64,000 bases of DNA from Pseudomonas sp. ICMP 561 (GTDB lineage: Bacteria; Pseudomonadota; Gammaproteobacteria; Pseudomonadales; Pseudomonadaceae): contig NZ_LKBT01000018.1 of the NCBI RefSeq assembly GCF_002699985.1, forward strand, positions 1 to 64,000, given 5' to 3'. The notes under the pieces are model-generated. The model saw nothing but the letters and a program-made list of their open reading frames with translations. It was not told where the DNA came from and searched no databases. Shown here in pieces: positions 37,934-47,424 of this stretch (positions are counted from its first letter, which is position 1; each line of letters starts with the position of its first letter). The position numbers and the translations under genes are program-made.

Positions 37934-40900
37934 ATGATACGTTTCTGCCCCAACTGCAAAACCGAACGCGCCCTCGAGGAAATGTTCTGCGAAGGGCTCA
38001 TTCAGGAACGCACCTGCGGCTGGGACCTCGCTGGCGAACCCATTCATGCCGCCGGCTGGCGGCCGCAAGCCGTCGTCACTGAGGAGCCCCTCCCGCAGGT
38101 CAACCCTACTCAGGGGAATGCCCCTGACCTGCTCTGCAAAAATGGGCACCCGATGGTCGATGGCGACCTGATGTGCCTTGAGTGTGGCAGCTCACCTGCG
38201 CAAGCAACGTCCTACGACGCCCAGCCAGACAGCTGCGAACCAGAGGCCCCCACCCAAACCCTGATCGATGGCTGGCGCCTGATCCGTCAGATCAGCATCA
38301 CCGACGGTGTGCGAGAACGATACCTCGCCGAGCACGAGGAAACCGCACGACAGGCGGTCCTGACCTTGTATCGAGCCGGCGCCGAACCGGACCCGGCGAT
38401 CTATGATGTGATCCGTCGACTACCACGCGAACACGTACCCGAAATCATTGCCACCGGCCGCTGGGATGACCGTGCCTATGAGGTCATTGAAGAACTCACC
38501 GGCGGAACGCTGGCAGAACTTGGCAGCGTAATTCGCGACAGCGCCAGCGTGCACCACGTGGTCAACGAATTGGGCCTCGCGCTGCATGCTTTCAACGAGG
38601 CCGGCCTGCGCCATCGTGACCTGCGCCCAGCCAGCCTGCTGGTACGTTCCCGCGAACCGCTGGACCTGGTCATCAGCGGCTTCGGCTCGGCACGCCTGTC
38701 CGAGTTCGACCTGGACATCGTGTCGCCACTGGAAACCAGCCGCTACATGGCGCCCGAAGCCATCGCAGGCGGCGTTGCGGCTGCCTCGGACTGGTGGAGT
38801 CTGGGCATGATCCTGCTCGAGCAACTGACCCAGGGCGCCTGCTTTGACGGCATAAATGCCAATGCATTTCTTATTCACGTGCTGGCCAACGGAGTACCGA
38901 TCCCCGACGAACTCGACCCGCGCCTGAACCTGCTGCTGCGAGGTCTGCTGGCACGCGACCGTCATCAGCGCTGGCAATGGCAGCAGGTCAAAGGCTGGCT
39001 CAACGGTATTGCGGTCGAGGCTCCGGCCTCTTCCGTCCAGCAAACGGACGATGGTGAAGGCGCCACCCTACTGCTGGGCGATCGCCGCTTCCACAAGGCA
39101 GGCGTATTCGCCCTGGCGGCAGCACAGGCGGATAATTGGCAACAGGCTCTGGACCATTTGCTTCGCGGTGTGATCGTGACGTGGGCCGAGCAGGTCGGTC
39201 TCGCCTCTTCCCTGGTCGCCGGTTTGCGTCAGGTCGTTCAGCACGAAGGGATTGAGGACGACTTCCGTCTCATGCTGGCGCTGAGAATCCTCAATCCAGA
39301 AATCCCGTTGATTCATCGTGGCGACATCGTCACACCAGGATGGCTACTGGAGCACCCACTGGAAGGCTACCGCCTGATCAGCGGATCGGTCCCTGACCTG
39401 CTTGAGCAATTGCAGACCGACAACTGGTTGTCGCGTCTCAAATCCCGCGCCGAAAACGTACGTCAGCGTGCCCTGCACCAACACATCGAGTTGGTCGAAG
39501 AGCAACTGCGGATATTCCTGCTATCGACCTCGCGAGCCAAGCTGTCCACGCAATGGCAAGAGCGCCAACGCCTGTTTCCAGACACCGACCATCCGGGACT
39601 GAGCTCTCTGTCGGAGCGCCGGGTGATCGCCGAAGAAGACCTGATCGTGCTGCTCAGCGCGGCGATCAGTCAGTTTCGTTCCGGGGCCTCAATCGTAGAG
39701 GCCGCCGCCGAGCTGGCCAGGGCTGCCGATGTCGGGTGGTTCGACTCCGAAGCGGCGACCCAACTGCTGTTGCATTCGCGACTTGAGCTGTACCGAAGTG
39801 TCGATGAGCGCATCCAAGGCTTTGCCCGTTGTGGCGTGCCGGTAGTGGACGAGTGGGCCGAGCAGTTCCGCCTGGAGCGACGTATGCCATTGGCCCAGGC
39901 ACTGGTTTTGCTGGCCATCCCGCCCAGTCATTGGCTGGAACCACAGAAACAACAGTACGTCTCTCAGATCCTCGACTTCTTCGAGAAGAAGGTGGTGACC
40001 GCAGTGATGCGCGGGCCACTGGTGCGTATGAGCATCGGCAAGACCACCGCACGGGTCGACATCCGTGAGCTGAACAGCGAGCGCAGTCCGGCCGCGGCTT
40101 TGCTCGATCACCTGCTGCAACGTAATGCCCGGGCAGTGAACCTAGACCCAGAGAGTTTTCAGCTCAACGGCCAGCTGGAATCGCGCATGCATGCCCTGTA
40201 CCGGCAAAGCGCGCTGTACAAACGCGACACCGGCATCGACGGCCTGTACCTGGGCTTCCCTTTCCTGCTCAATCGCGACCCTCGCGGCACCACGCGTACG
40301 CGGATTATCCCGCTGCTGCTGTGGCCGGTGAAGCTGCTGCTGGAGCTGGGCTCTCGTGGTCACGCCGCCTTGGCGTTCGACAGTGAGCGTGAGGAAGTGC
40401 GGCTCAACCCCGCGCTGGAAAGCGTGCTCGGCGCCGAAACATGCAAACGCTGGCGCAAGATCGCCGATGAGCTGCTGGGCCGCTCGTCAATTCGTGCGGC
40501 GGATGTGATGGACGCCTTCGGCATGCTCGCCACCATTCGCTCACGCGCCCTTGGCAACCTGCCCGCCAGCACCGTGGAGATCGCGCCCTACCAAGACGAG
40601 CTGGACTGCGCGGCGGTGCTGTTTCACGTGACCTTCATGGGGCAAGCCATCGGAGAAGACCTGCGCCAACTGAAAACCCTGTCCCCCGCCGGTACCGGTC
40701 TGGAAACGGCGTTGCGCCTCAAGACTGCCGACGAAACCGGGCACGAGGCACCGCCAGGCGAGCTGCAACGCTACTTCACCGTGGCCAGCGATCCCTCCCA
40801 GGAAGCGGCCGTGATCCAGGCCCGACAAAGCCCGGGACTGCTGGTCGAGGGACCGCCCGGAACTGGCAAGAGCCAGACCATCGTCAATATGGTCGCCGAC

Positions 40901-43900
40901 GCCATCGGCCGCCAGCGCAGCTTGCTTATCGTCTGCCAGAAGCATGCGGCGCTTGAAGTGGTGTACAAACGCCTGGTCGCCGAAGGCCTTGGCCAACGCA
41001 TCGTCATGCTCAATGACGTCAACCGCGACCGAGAGCCAGTCATCCGCGGTATTCGAGAACAACTGGAAAGCCTGTTCACGAACGGCAGCCAGGCTCAGGG
41101 CTGGCAGCGCCAGCGCGAACAGGTCGCGGCTCGCATCGAGGCCCTGGAGGGTGAGCTTGACCGCTTCCACCAAAGCCTGCATCGCCTGGATGAAAATACC
41201 GGCCTCAGTTATCGCAGGCTGCTCGGCGAGCTGATTGAATTGGAATCAGGCCCTGCCCCGCTCGAGTTTCCGGCCCTGCGCCAACGCTTGGCCTCCCTGG
41301 ACCTCGCTAGCCTGACCCGCTTGGAAGAAAGCTGCGCCCCTCTGATTCGCCTGTGGTTGCCCGCACGCTACGAAGGCAGTCCATTGGCCCAGTTACAGTC
41401 GTTCGCGGCCGACCGGGCCACTTTGCAGACCTTCACCGACAATCTGCACAGTTTCACTCAGGCCGAAAACAACCGTCAGGCCACGTTGCAAGCACACCCC
41501 GCCAGCTTCGAGATCGATGACCCCACGCCGTACCGCAACTGGATGACGACCCATGTCACGACCCTGCTAGGCCTGAAGCAAGAGCAACGTCTGCGTCTTG
41601 CGCGCTGGCTGCCGCTATTCCGTAGTCGCGAAGAGGGCCAGCGCCCACGGGGCGAGTCGATTCTCGGTGAACTGCAGCAATTGGATCAGCAACTCGGCCA
41701 ACTGGATCAGGATCACTACGTCCCCGCCTTGTCACCGGCACTCTGCCTGCTCGAAAACAAGGCCCTCAGGCATCTGGATCAAGACTGTACCAAGGTTATG
41801 GCTGCCCGATCCTGGTTGGCGAACATCAATCCGCTGCATCTACTACGTCGCAAGCGACTGCGCAACTTCCTACAGGGCCAGGGGGAAAGCCGTGTTATTG
41901 AAGCACTACCAACCCTACAGGCAGCCATCCGCCTTGAAAGCCAGTGGCGGCCATTGCGCACCGAGCTGAGTACCCTGCACCAGGCGTTGGAACTGGAAGC
42001 TGTGAGTAAGCAGGCTTGCCTGGAATTGATCAGCTTCGTGAAGAGCGACATCCGCCACCTGCTGGAAATCCAGGCACTGGCGCTGGCCTTAGCGCAATCG
42101 CCTCGCGCCCGACAGGCCGACGAGGCGGCCCTCGCTGGTGACAAACAGCACCTCGAGGCGCTGCTCAGTGATCTTGATGCTTCGCTCATGCGCCATGGCG
42201 TACGCCAATCCAGCCTCGAACAACTCAAGACTCTCAGCGACTGGCTGGGGGATGAGTTGGTGAGACAACTGCAGCACGCCGTCGAACACAACCTGAGCAA
42301 TCAGCTGAGCCTTGATCGTCTGCGTGAGGCACTGCCCTTCCTGGCCGCCTATCAGTCATTCCGCGGGCGCGCCGGTCAGTTGACGACAGCCGACCTAGAA
42401 TTGCTCGCACTGCTGCGCCAACGCCAGGAGCAGTTGGACAGCATTGCACCCGAGCAACTTGAAGCCGAAGTGCGGCGCCTGCTCAACCGCGAAGCCCGCC
42501 TGGGCTGGAAACACCGCGTAGAGCAAACCAATCCCGAACTGCTGCTCAGCCAGGACGAAGCCCGCGCCAAAGTCGTCAGCCTCGCGCAAGCCGACGCACA
42601 GATGCGGCTGCTCAATCGTGAGCTGCTGGCCAAAGACATCAACCTCGATAACCTGGGCAATCGCAAACAATGGGAGGATGTTACCCGCCTGACTGGCAAA
42701 CGCTCGCGGCGCCTGCGTGAATTCATCGAACTGGGTAGTAACCTCGGTTTGATGAGCCTGCGTCCGGTGTGGCTGATGAACCCGGACGTCGCCAGTCGTG
42801 TACTGCCGCTCAAGGCAGGCCTGTTCGATACTGTCATCTATGACGAAGCCTCGCAGATGCCGGTTGAGTTCGCCCTGCCGACCCTGTTCCGCGGTCAGGT
42901 CACTGTTGTCAGCGGCGATGAAAAGCAAATGCCGCCGACGGCATTCTTTTCCAGTCGCATCGAAAGCGACGAAGCCGAAGTGTTTGACGGCGACGAACCT
43001 GATGAAGACGCGGATGAGGAACAGCGCGAAGCGTTCGAAGACACTTGGAACCGTCGTGAGATCAAAGATTGCCCCGACCTGCTGCAGCTGGCGCGCAACG
43101 CCCTGCCCAGCACCACATTGCAGATCCACTACCGTTCGGCCTACCGTGAACTGATCGGCTTTTCCAACGCCTCGTTCTATGGCAATCGCCTGAACGTTCC
43201 GGTCCGTCACCCGCAGGCGAATATCCAGCGCATTAAGCCGCTGGAGCTGATCCAGGTCGGCGGGCTGTATCAGAACCAGAGTAACGCCCAGGAAGCCGAA
43301 CGGGTCGTCGAGTACCTGAGCGAATTGTGGCAGAAGCCCTACGACCAGCGCCCTTCAGTGGGTGTCGTCACCTTCAACCGCAAGCAGGCTGACCTCATCG
43401 AGGAGCACTTGGAGCAGCGTGCAGAGCAGGATGAACTGTTCCGTGCCGCCTACGCCCAGGAGCGCGAGCGCAGCGAAGACGGCGAGGACATGTCGGTGTT
43501 CGTCAAGAACGTGGAGAACGTGCAGGGCGATGAACGCGACATCATCGTCTTCTCCTCCACCTTCGGGCGCAACAGCCAAGGCACGTTCCGCCGTAGCTTC
43601 GGCGTACTGGGGCAGACAGGGGGCGAACGACGCCTGAACGTGGCGGTGACCCGCGCGCGGCGCAAGGTGGTGATGATCACGTCGATGCCAATCGCCGATA
43701 TTTCGGACATGCTAAACACGCACCGCGCGCCCAACAGCCCGAGAGACTATCTGCAAGGCTATCTGGAATATGCTCGCGCGCTTTCCTCGGGCGAATTCAG
43801 CAGCAGCACCAAGTTGCTGGAGCGCCTGCAGACCGACCGCAGCAGCCAGCGTCGTGAGCAAGGTCAGCAAAGTGATGGTTTTGTCAGGCTGGTCGGTGAA

Positions 43901-44242
43901 TTCATTCATTCCCTGGGATGGCAGGCGGCTCCCGCCAGTGAAGGCGACGCTTTCGGGCTCGATTTCGCCATCGAGAATCCTGGCACGGGCCTGTATGCCA
44001 TCGGCATCGAGTGCGATGCGCCTTGCCACAATCTTCTGGAACGTGCCCGCGCCCGGGAAATTTGGCGCCCATCCGTGCTGCACCGCGCCATCCCGCACAT
44101 CCATCGTGTGTCGTCGCAAGACTGGTATCACAGCGGCGACAGGGAACGTTCACGGCTGCGTGAAGCAATCGAACAAGCCATGCAAGTCGAGCAGCCGCTG
44201 CAACCCGGCCCTACTTCAGTTGATACGGAAATCTGCCAATGA
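37934..44242 (+). CDS. Zinc-ribbon/pseudokinase/SF1 helicase/nuclease-like fusion protein
   Basis: A 2102-residue protein. Residues 1-90 hold two zinc-binding modules (C5, C8, C19, C28; then C68, H72, C81, C84). About 105-370 is a protein-kinase fold with HRD (227-229) and APE retained, but the DFG aspartate is glycine (GFG, 249-251), the HRDxxxxN asparagine is serine, and no glycine loop or VAIK lysine is visible: a pseudokinase. A long helical region follows. The Upf1/Dna2-like SF1 helicase has GPPGTGKS (973-980), DEAS (1637-1640), GDEKQMPP, QGDERDI and AVTRARR (about 1904-1910), with a large coiled insert between motifs I and II. The last 170 residues resemble the MTES_1575/Vsr-like nuclease (D2010, E2026-C-D2028). 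Helicase-nuclease fusions of this kind occur in anti-phage systems such as Hhe. The 3' end overlaps the next gene by ATGA. Confidence 0.85.
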   Translation: MIRFCPNCKTERALEEMFCEGLIQERTCGWDLAGEPIHAAGWRPQAVVTEEPLPQVNPTQGNAPDLLCKNGHPMVDGDLMCLECGSSPAQATSYDAQPDSCEPEAPTQTLIDGWRLIRQISITDGVRERYLAEHEETARQAVLTLYRAGAEPDPAIYDVIRRLPREHVPEIIATGRWDDRAYEVIEELTGGTLAELGSVIRDSASVHHVVNELGLALHAFNEAGLRHRDLRPASLLVRSREPLDLVISGFGSARLSEFDLDIVSPLETSRYMAPEAIAGGVAAASDWWSLGMILLEQLTQGACFDGINANAFLIHVLANGVPIPDELDPRLNLLLRGLLARDRHQRWQWQQVKGWLNGIAVEAPASSVQQTDDGEGATLLLGDRRFHKAGVFALAAAQADNWQQALDHLLRGVIVTWAEQVGLASSLVAGLRQVVQHEGIEDDFRLMLALRILNPEIPLIHRGDIVTPGWLLEHPLEGYRLISGSVPDLLEQLQTDNWLSRLKSRAENVRQRALHQHIELVEEQLRIFLLSTSRAKLSTQWQERQRLFPDTDHPGLSSLSERRVIAEEDLIVLLSAAISQFRSGASIVEAAAELARAADVGWFDSEAATQLLLHSRLELYRSVDERIQGFARCGVPVVDEWAEQFRLERRMPLAQALVLLAIPPSHWLEPQKQQYVSQILDFFEKKVVTAVMRGPLVRMSIGKTTARVDIRELNSERSPAAALLDHLLQRNARAVNLDPESFQLNGQLESRMHALYRQSALYKRDTGIDGLYLGFPFLLNRDPRGTTRTRIIPLLLWPVKLLLELGSRGHAALAFDSEREEVRLNPALESVLGAETCKRWRKIADELLGRSSIRAADVMDAFGMLATIRSRALGNLPASTVEIAPYQDELDCAAVLFHVTFMGQAIGEDLRQLKTLSPAGTGLETALRLKTADETGHEAPPGELQRYFTVASDPSQEAAVIQARQSPGLLVEGPPGTGKSQTIVNMVADAIGRQRSLLIVCQKHAALEVVYKRLVAEGLGQRIVMLNDVNRDREPVIRGIREQLESLFTNGSQAQGWQRQREQVAARIEALEGELDRFHQSLHRLDENTGLSYRRLLGELIELESGPAPLEFPALRQRLASLDLASLTRLEESCAPLIRLWLPARYEGSPLAQLQSFAADRATLQTFTDNLHSFTQAENNRQATLQAHPASFEIDDPTPYRNWMTTHVTTLLGLKQEQRLRLARWLPLFRSREEGQRPRGESILGELQQLDQQLGQLDQDHYVPALSPALCLLENKALRHLDQDCTKVMAARSWLANINPLHLLRRKRLRNFLQGQGESRVIEALPTLQAAIRLESQWRPLRTELSTLHQALELEAVSKQACLELISFVKSDIRHLLEIQALALALAQSPRARQADEAALAGDKQHLEALLSDLDASLMRHGVRQSSLEQLKTLSDWLGDELVRQLQHAVEHNLSNQLSLDRLREALPFLAAYQSFRGRAGQLTTADLELLALLRQRQEQLDSIAPEQLEAEVRRLLNREARLGWKHRVEQTNPELLLSQDEARAKVVSLAQADAQMRLLNRELLAKDINLDNLGNRKQWEDVTRLTGKRSRRLREFIELGSNLGLMSLRPVWLMNPDVASRVLPLKAGLFDTVIYDEASQMPVEFALPTLFRGQVTVVSGDEKQMPPTAFFSSRIESDEAEVFDGDEPDEDADEEQREAFEDTWNRREIKDCPDLLQLARNALPSTTLQIHYRSAYRELIGFSNASFYGNRLNVPVRHPQANIQRIKPLELIQVGGLYQNQSNAQEAERVVEYLSELWQKPYDQRPSVGVVTFNRKQADLIEEHLEQRAEQDELFRAAYAQERERSEDGEDMSVFVKNVENVQGDERDIIVFSSTFGRNSQGTFRRSFGVLGQTGGERRLNVAVTRARRKVVMITSMPIADISDMLNTHRAPNSPRDYLQGYLEYARALSSGEFSSSTKLLERLQTDRSSQRREQGQQSDGFVRLVGEFIHSLGWQAAPASEGDAFGLDFAIENPGTGLYAIGIECDAPCHNLLERARAREIWRPSVLHRAIPHIHRVSSQDWYHSGDRERSRLREAIEQAMQVEQPLQPGPTSVDTEICQ

Positions 44243-45597
44243 GTGGTCCCAAGGTCGTTCGCATTGTTACCCGCGAAGAAATCATCGCCATTTGTGAAGG
44301 CCACCTGCAACGCCTGGAGCGCGCCGTGAATCGCTGGCAAACACAGGCCACGAGGCTTGGTGAGCTCAGTGAACAGGAGCGCTCCGCCTCCCTGGAGCGA
44401 CACGCTCGCCTTCGCGCTCTGCTGGCAGAAGACCAATTGACGGAACTGCAGAAGGCCGTACCAGTTGAAATCGAGCACCTGCGCCTTGATCTGGAGAACC
44501 GCGAAGAACGCGCGATCATTCGTACCGCCGAGCGACGCCAACGCGACCGACGCGTCCAGGAAAACGCAAAAACCCTGCTTGATGCTTTGCAAACTAACCC
44601 CGAAAGCGTCGATCAAGCCTTGCTGGAGACCCTCTCACAATTGGCCAGCGGCGCCAGTCGTGAAGATGCCGAACGTCTGCTGGCCGAGGGTTTCGCCCAC
44701 TTGAGCAAGGCAAACGAGGAGCCAACTCTGAGCGATACCCAACGCGCCCTGGCGCAGCAACTCAAGGTCGACGAACCCGAGGTTTCCCTGCGCGAATGGA
44801 TTGCGGCCCGGGAACCGGATGCAACGCGCGACGCACGGCTGCTACGCATTGACCGCCACATCGTGGAGCTGCAACTGTTGCAAGGTGCTGAATGTGCCGC
44901 GCCGTTCCTCTTGGCACTGGAAAGAGCTGAAACGGAAACCGATGCCAAGCGGCGCAACCTGCTGTTTGACAGCCTAGTACTCGACCTCGCCGCGTCCACC
45001 CGAAACTTCCGACGCCAACGCGAGTGTCTCGAACAACTGCAGGATCTGGCCAGCGAAGTCAAAACCTACACAGGCATCGAACACGCGACCCTGCTCGATC
45101 ATATTGGCGCTTTTACAACCGACACCGAGCTTTCGATAACCATCGGATTGATCGAGCAGTGTAAAGCGCTTATCGCTTCCCACTTACAGGACCAGGCCGC
45201 CCTCGCCCGCCGCGAAGCCGTGCTCGGCGGCTTGGCTAGCCTCGGCTACGAAGTACGCGAAGGCATGGCGACTGCCTGGGCGCAAAATGGCAAGGTCGTG
45301 CTGCGCAAAACCGCTACTCCCGGCTACGGAGTGGAAGTGGGTGGCAGAGCCGACAATGGCCGTCTGCAGGTTCGCGCCATAGCCCTCAGCAGCGATCGCG
45401 ACAAGGCGCGGGATCGCGACATTGAGACCATCTGGTGCGGCGAATTCCAGCGACTGCAGGACTTATTGAAAGACAAAGGCAGCGAGTTACTCATTGAGCG
45501 TGCGCTTTCGGTAGGCGAAGTCCCACTTAAAGAAACGAATATTTCCGAGCCGGGCGTAGAAACAATTACTGCTCAGCAAAAGACACTTCATAAATGA
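44239..45597 (+). CDS. Coiled-coil protein, last gene of the helicase operon
   Basis: A 452-residue protein with no recognised enzyme domain. Residues 1-20 (MSGPKVVRIVTREEII) look like a conserved cap; about 20-110 are strongly predicted coiled coil rich in Glu, Arg, Leu and Gln; a helical middle follows; the last 120 residues (VLGGLASLGYEVREGM ... NGKVVLRKTA) look like a small mixed alpha/beta domain. Its ATG overlaps the helicase stop codon, implying coupled translation and a shared complex. It could be a scaffold or a sensor. Function unknown. Confidence 0.8.
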   Translation: MSGPKVVRIVTREEIIAICEGHLQRLERAVNRWQTQATRLGELSEQERSASLERHARLRALLAEDQLTELQKAVPVEIEHLRLDLENREERAIIRTAERRQRDRRVQENAKTLLDALQTNPESVDQALLETLSQLASGASREDAERLLAEGFAHLSKANEEPTLSDTQRALAQQLKVDEPEVSLREWIAAREPDATRDARLLRIDRHIVELQLLQGAECAAPFLLALERAETETDAKRRNLLFDSLVLDLAASTRNFRRQRECLEQLQDLASEVKTYTGIEHATLLDHIGAFTTDTELSITIGLIEQCKALIASHLQDQAALARREAVLGGLASLGYEVREGMATAWAQNGKVVLRKTATPGYGVEVGGRADNGRLQVRAIALSSDRDKARDRDIETIWCGEFQRLQDLLKDKGSELLIERALSVGEVPLKETNISEPGVETITAQQKTLHK

Positions 45598-45853
45598 ACC
45601 GCTAACTACAGGCGCCTTGACCTCAATCGAACTCCAGCCCTTGAGGGTGTCCTTCCTGGAAACTGAACGTCCAAGACAGGGTGAGTCTTTGGCCGATTCT
45701 GCTGAAAAAGCCCGAATTTAAGGCTGTAAGAAGGCGACGTTGGCCCTCGTTTCAGAACCTGGTCACCACGTTGCGTGGCTTTCCGGTTCTGCATTGACCG
45801 TTGCAGCTTGGTTAATAGGTTAATTTGAGGGTTTTTGCTGATTCCGGGCGTAC

Positions 45854-46015
45854 CTATCCCGTGGTCAGCGGCCCTTGTGAGGTCAGTTTCGCCAGTGGTC
45901 TTAAATTCTGTACCGCAGCGGCCAAGGTAAATTCATCGTTTGCACCGCTCATTCCTCGTAGCCTTAATCGATCCAGTTTCAGGATTCGTTTGAGATGAGC
46001 GAACAGGACACTACA
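45854..46015 (-). pseudogene. Transposase C-terminal remnant (IS1182-like)
   Basis: A 54-codon frame on the minus strand ending TTG* reads AHLKRILKLDRLRLRG, then GANDEFTLAAAVQNLR: the C-terminus of a DDE transposase of the IS1182/IS5-like group in Pseudomonas. A stop lies directly upstream and the catalytic domain is missing. The motif gattctgctgaaaaag at 45696-45711, 140 bp beyond the stop, resembles an element end. It marks the right side of the four-gene operon. The rest of 45598-46072 has no supported gene. Confidence 0.7.
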
Positions 46016-46072
46016 TTTTCATGGCTAGATGCTCTGCCCCCAAGAACTCAGAGCATCAGCTCAACAACAGAC

Positions 46073-46636
46073 TCATCGCTCAACAAACGGCAGCGGTGCA
46101 TCAGTATCACGACCCACCGCGAACACATTCAAAGTCATCGCCACCAACGAGTAATACCCGAACACCCCGACAAGCTCTACAAGGCCAGGCTCTCCGAACA
46201 CCTGAATTGCGTTCGCATACAAATCCTCGTTAATCCGACGCGTCTCGTACAGTGACTTGCACAGGCTGTAGACCAACTCTTCGTCCTCGCGCGCAAATTG
46301 CGGGACTACTTGTAGTCGCAGTGCTTCAATAACAGAGTCTGTGACTCCCGCCGCACGTGCGATCGGCTCATGAATTTGCCACTCGGCCTGCGACTGCCAC
46401 CACGCTGCGGTGAACAGTATCGCCAACTCCGTGAGGCGCAACTCGAGTCGCGTGCCATATCGACAGAACGCTCCCAGTTGCTGGGCATGACTGGCCAGTT
46501 CGGGACTGTGGATCCAGGCCAGAAAAGGTCCATCCAGGTTGCCCCTCGGGCCCGCAAGAATGTCCTTGAGTACCGAACGCTGGGCTTCATCCATGGATGC
46601 TTCAGTCAGTTCGCTCAGCCGCGATTGAATGACCAT
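46073..46636 (-). CDS. Carboxymuconolactone decarboxylase-family protein
   Basis: A 187-residue all-helical protein of the CMD/AhpD superfamily. The core motif ELAILFTAAWWQSQAEWQIHEP corresponds to the family's E..(x)..H helix pair, but the CxxC redox cysteines of AhpD are absent, so it is a decarboxylase-like or uncharacterised member rather than a peroxidase partner. ATG at 46636, ten bases after GAGG. It is flanked on both sides by gene remnants, so its original operon context is lost. Confidence 0.88.
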   Translation of the reverse strand: MVIQSRLSELTEASMDEAQRSVLKDILAGPRGNLDGPFLAWIHSPELASHAQQLGAFCRYGTRLELRLTELAILFTAAWWQSQAEWQIHEPIARAAGVTDSVIEALRLQVVPQFAREDEELVYSLCKSLYETRRINEDLYANAIQVFGEPGLVELVGVFGYYSLVAMTLNVFAVGRDTDAPLPFVER

Positions 46637-46760
46637 TACGGTATATCCTCAGAGACTTTTCAACATAAGGTGCAGCGCACGCTTGAGTTTGTCAGCAATC
46701 TCATCATGGCGGCCTGCTTTAATTTAGCATGTAGCTTGAGCGCGGGATGGAACGACGCTT

Positions 46761-46994
46761 CTCACCATCAATTTCAGGAAGCAGCGGCTGGAACAAACTG
46801 GCATCGTCTCGCGCAAGGTCATTTCGTTTTCGCCTTTGGCGGTCCAGTATGAAATCACTCAACTAGGTCGAACACTGCAGCAGCCATTTCGCGAACTGCA
46901 TAAGTGGACGCTTGATAAATTGCCTGATGTTGAAGCTGCACGGTTGAAGTTTGACCAGGGCGCAGAGGTAAGTTTGAGTCAGGCACGGGATTGA
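46761..46994 (+). pseudogene. HxlR-family regulator, C-terminal fragment
   Basis: An uninterrupted frame of 77 codons reads INFRKQRLEQTGIVSRKV, then AVQYEITQLGRTLQQPFREL: the recognition helix end, wing and C-terminal helix of a HxlR winged-helix regulator. An in-frame stop lies just upstream, where the first half of the gene should be, and no start codon is available. Divergent HxlR regulators next to CMD-family genes are common, so it probably once controlled the gene at 46073-46636. Confidence 0.7.
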
Positions 46995-47232
46995 ATCATC
47001 GCAGCGATCAGTGGGTGACAGTTGATCAAGTAAAATGGGCGCCCCGCCCTGCGTAAGCCTATCCGACACCGCCGTTTAAATGGAAACACTTACCTTCATT
47101 TACGTCCCATGAAAAGACGGGTATCTCATTAGATTGGAGAAAATAACTCTACAGTGAAACAACCTATAGACGGTGAACCCTTCGAACGCTCGGGGCCTCA
47201 TATAGGTTGTCGACCGTTCAGGAGTTTGCAAC

Positions 47233-47373
47233 ATGCAGAAAATCACTAAAACGCTGGTTCTAATCTTGTGCATTACCGGAGCCATGTCTGGGTGCTTTGA
47301 CAATTCGGACAGTGACCAGGGAACAAAAAGTAATCCCGATAACGGCTCATCGGTAAGAATGGAGCAACACTAA
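47233..47373 (+). CDS. Small lipoprotein, 46 residues
   Basis: ATG at 47233 is eight bases after AGGAG. The product has a short basic start (MQKITK), a hydrophobic stretch and a lipobox-like MSGC with the cysteine at residue 19, then a 27-residue hydrophilic tail rich in Asp, Ser, Gly and Asn. This is the layout of a tiny outer- or inner-membrane lipoprotein similar in size to entericidins. Function unknown; short length leaves some doubt. Confidence 0.65.
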   Translation: MQKITKTLVLILCITGAMSGCFDNSDSDQGTKSNPDNGSSVRMEQH

Positions 47374-47424
47374 GCAGGCGCTCCTCTTAAGTTCATCATT
47401 TGATATTCAAACAAGGATGAACGT

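Noticed and set aside
40541-41182. Minus-strand frames of up to 213 codons within the giant helicase gene
   Set aside because: They oppose the Walker A region of a clearly coding strand and share no similarity with known families.
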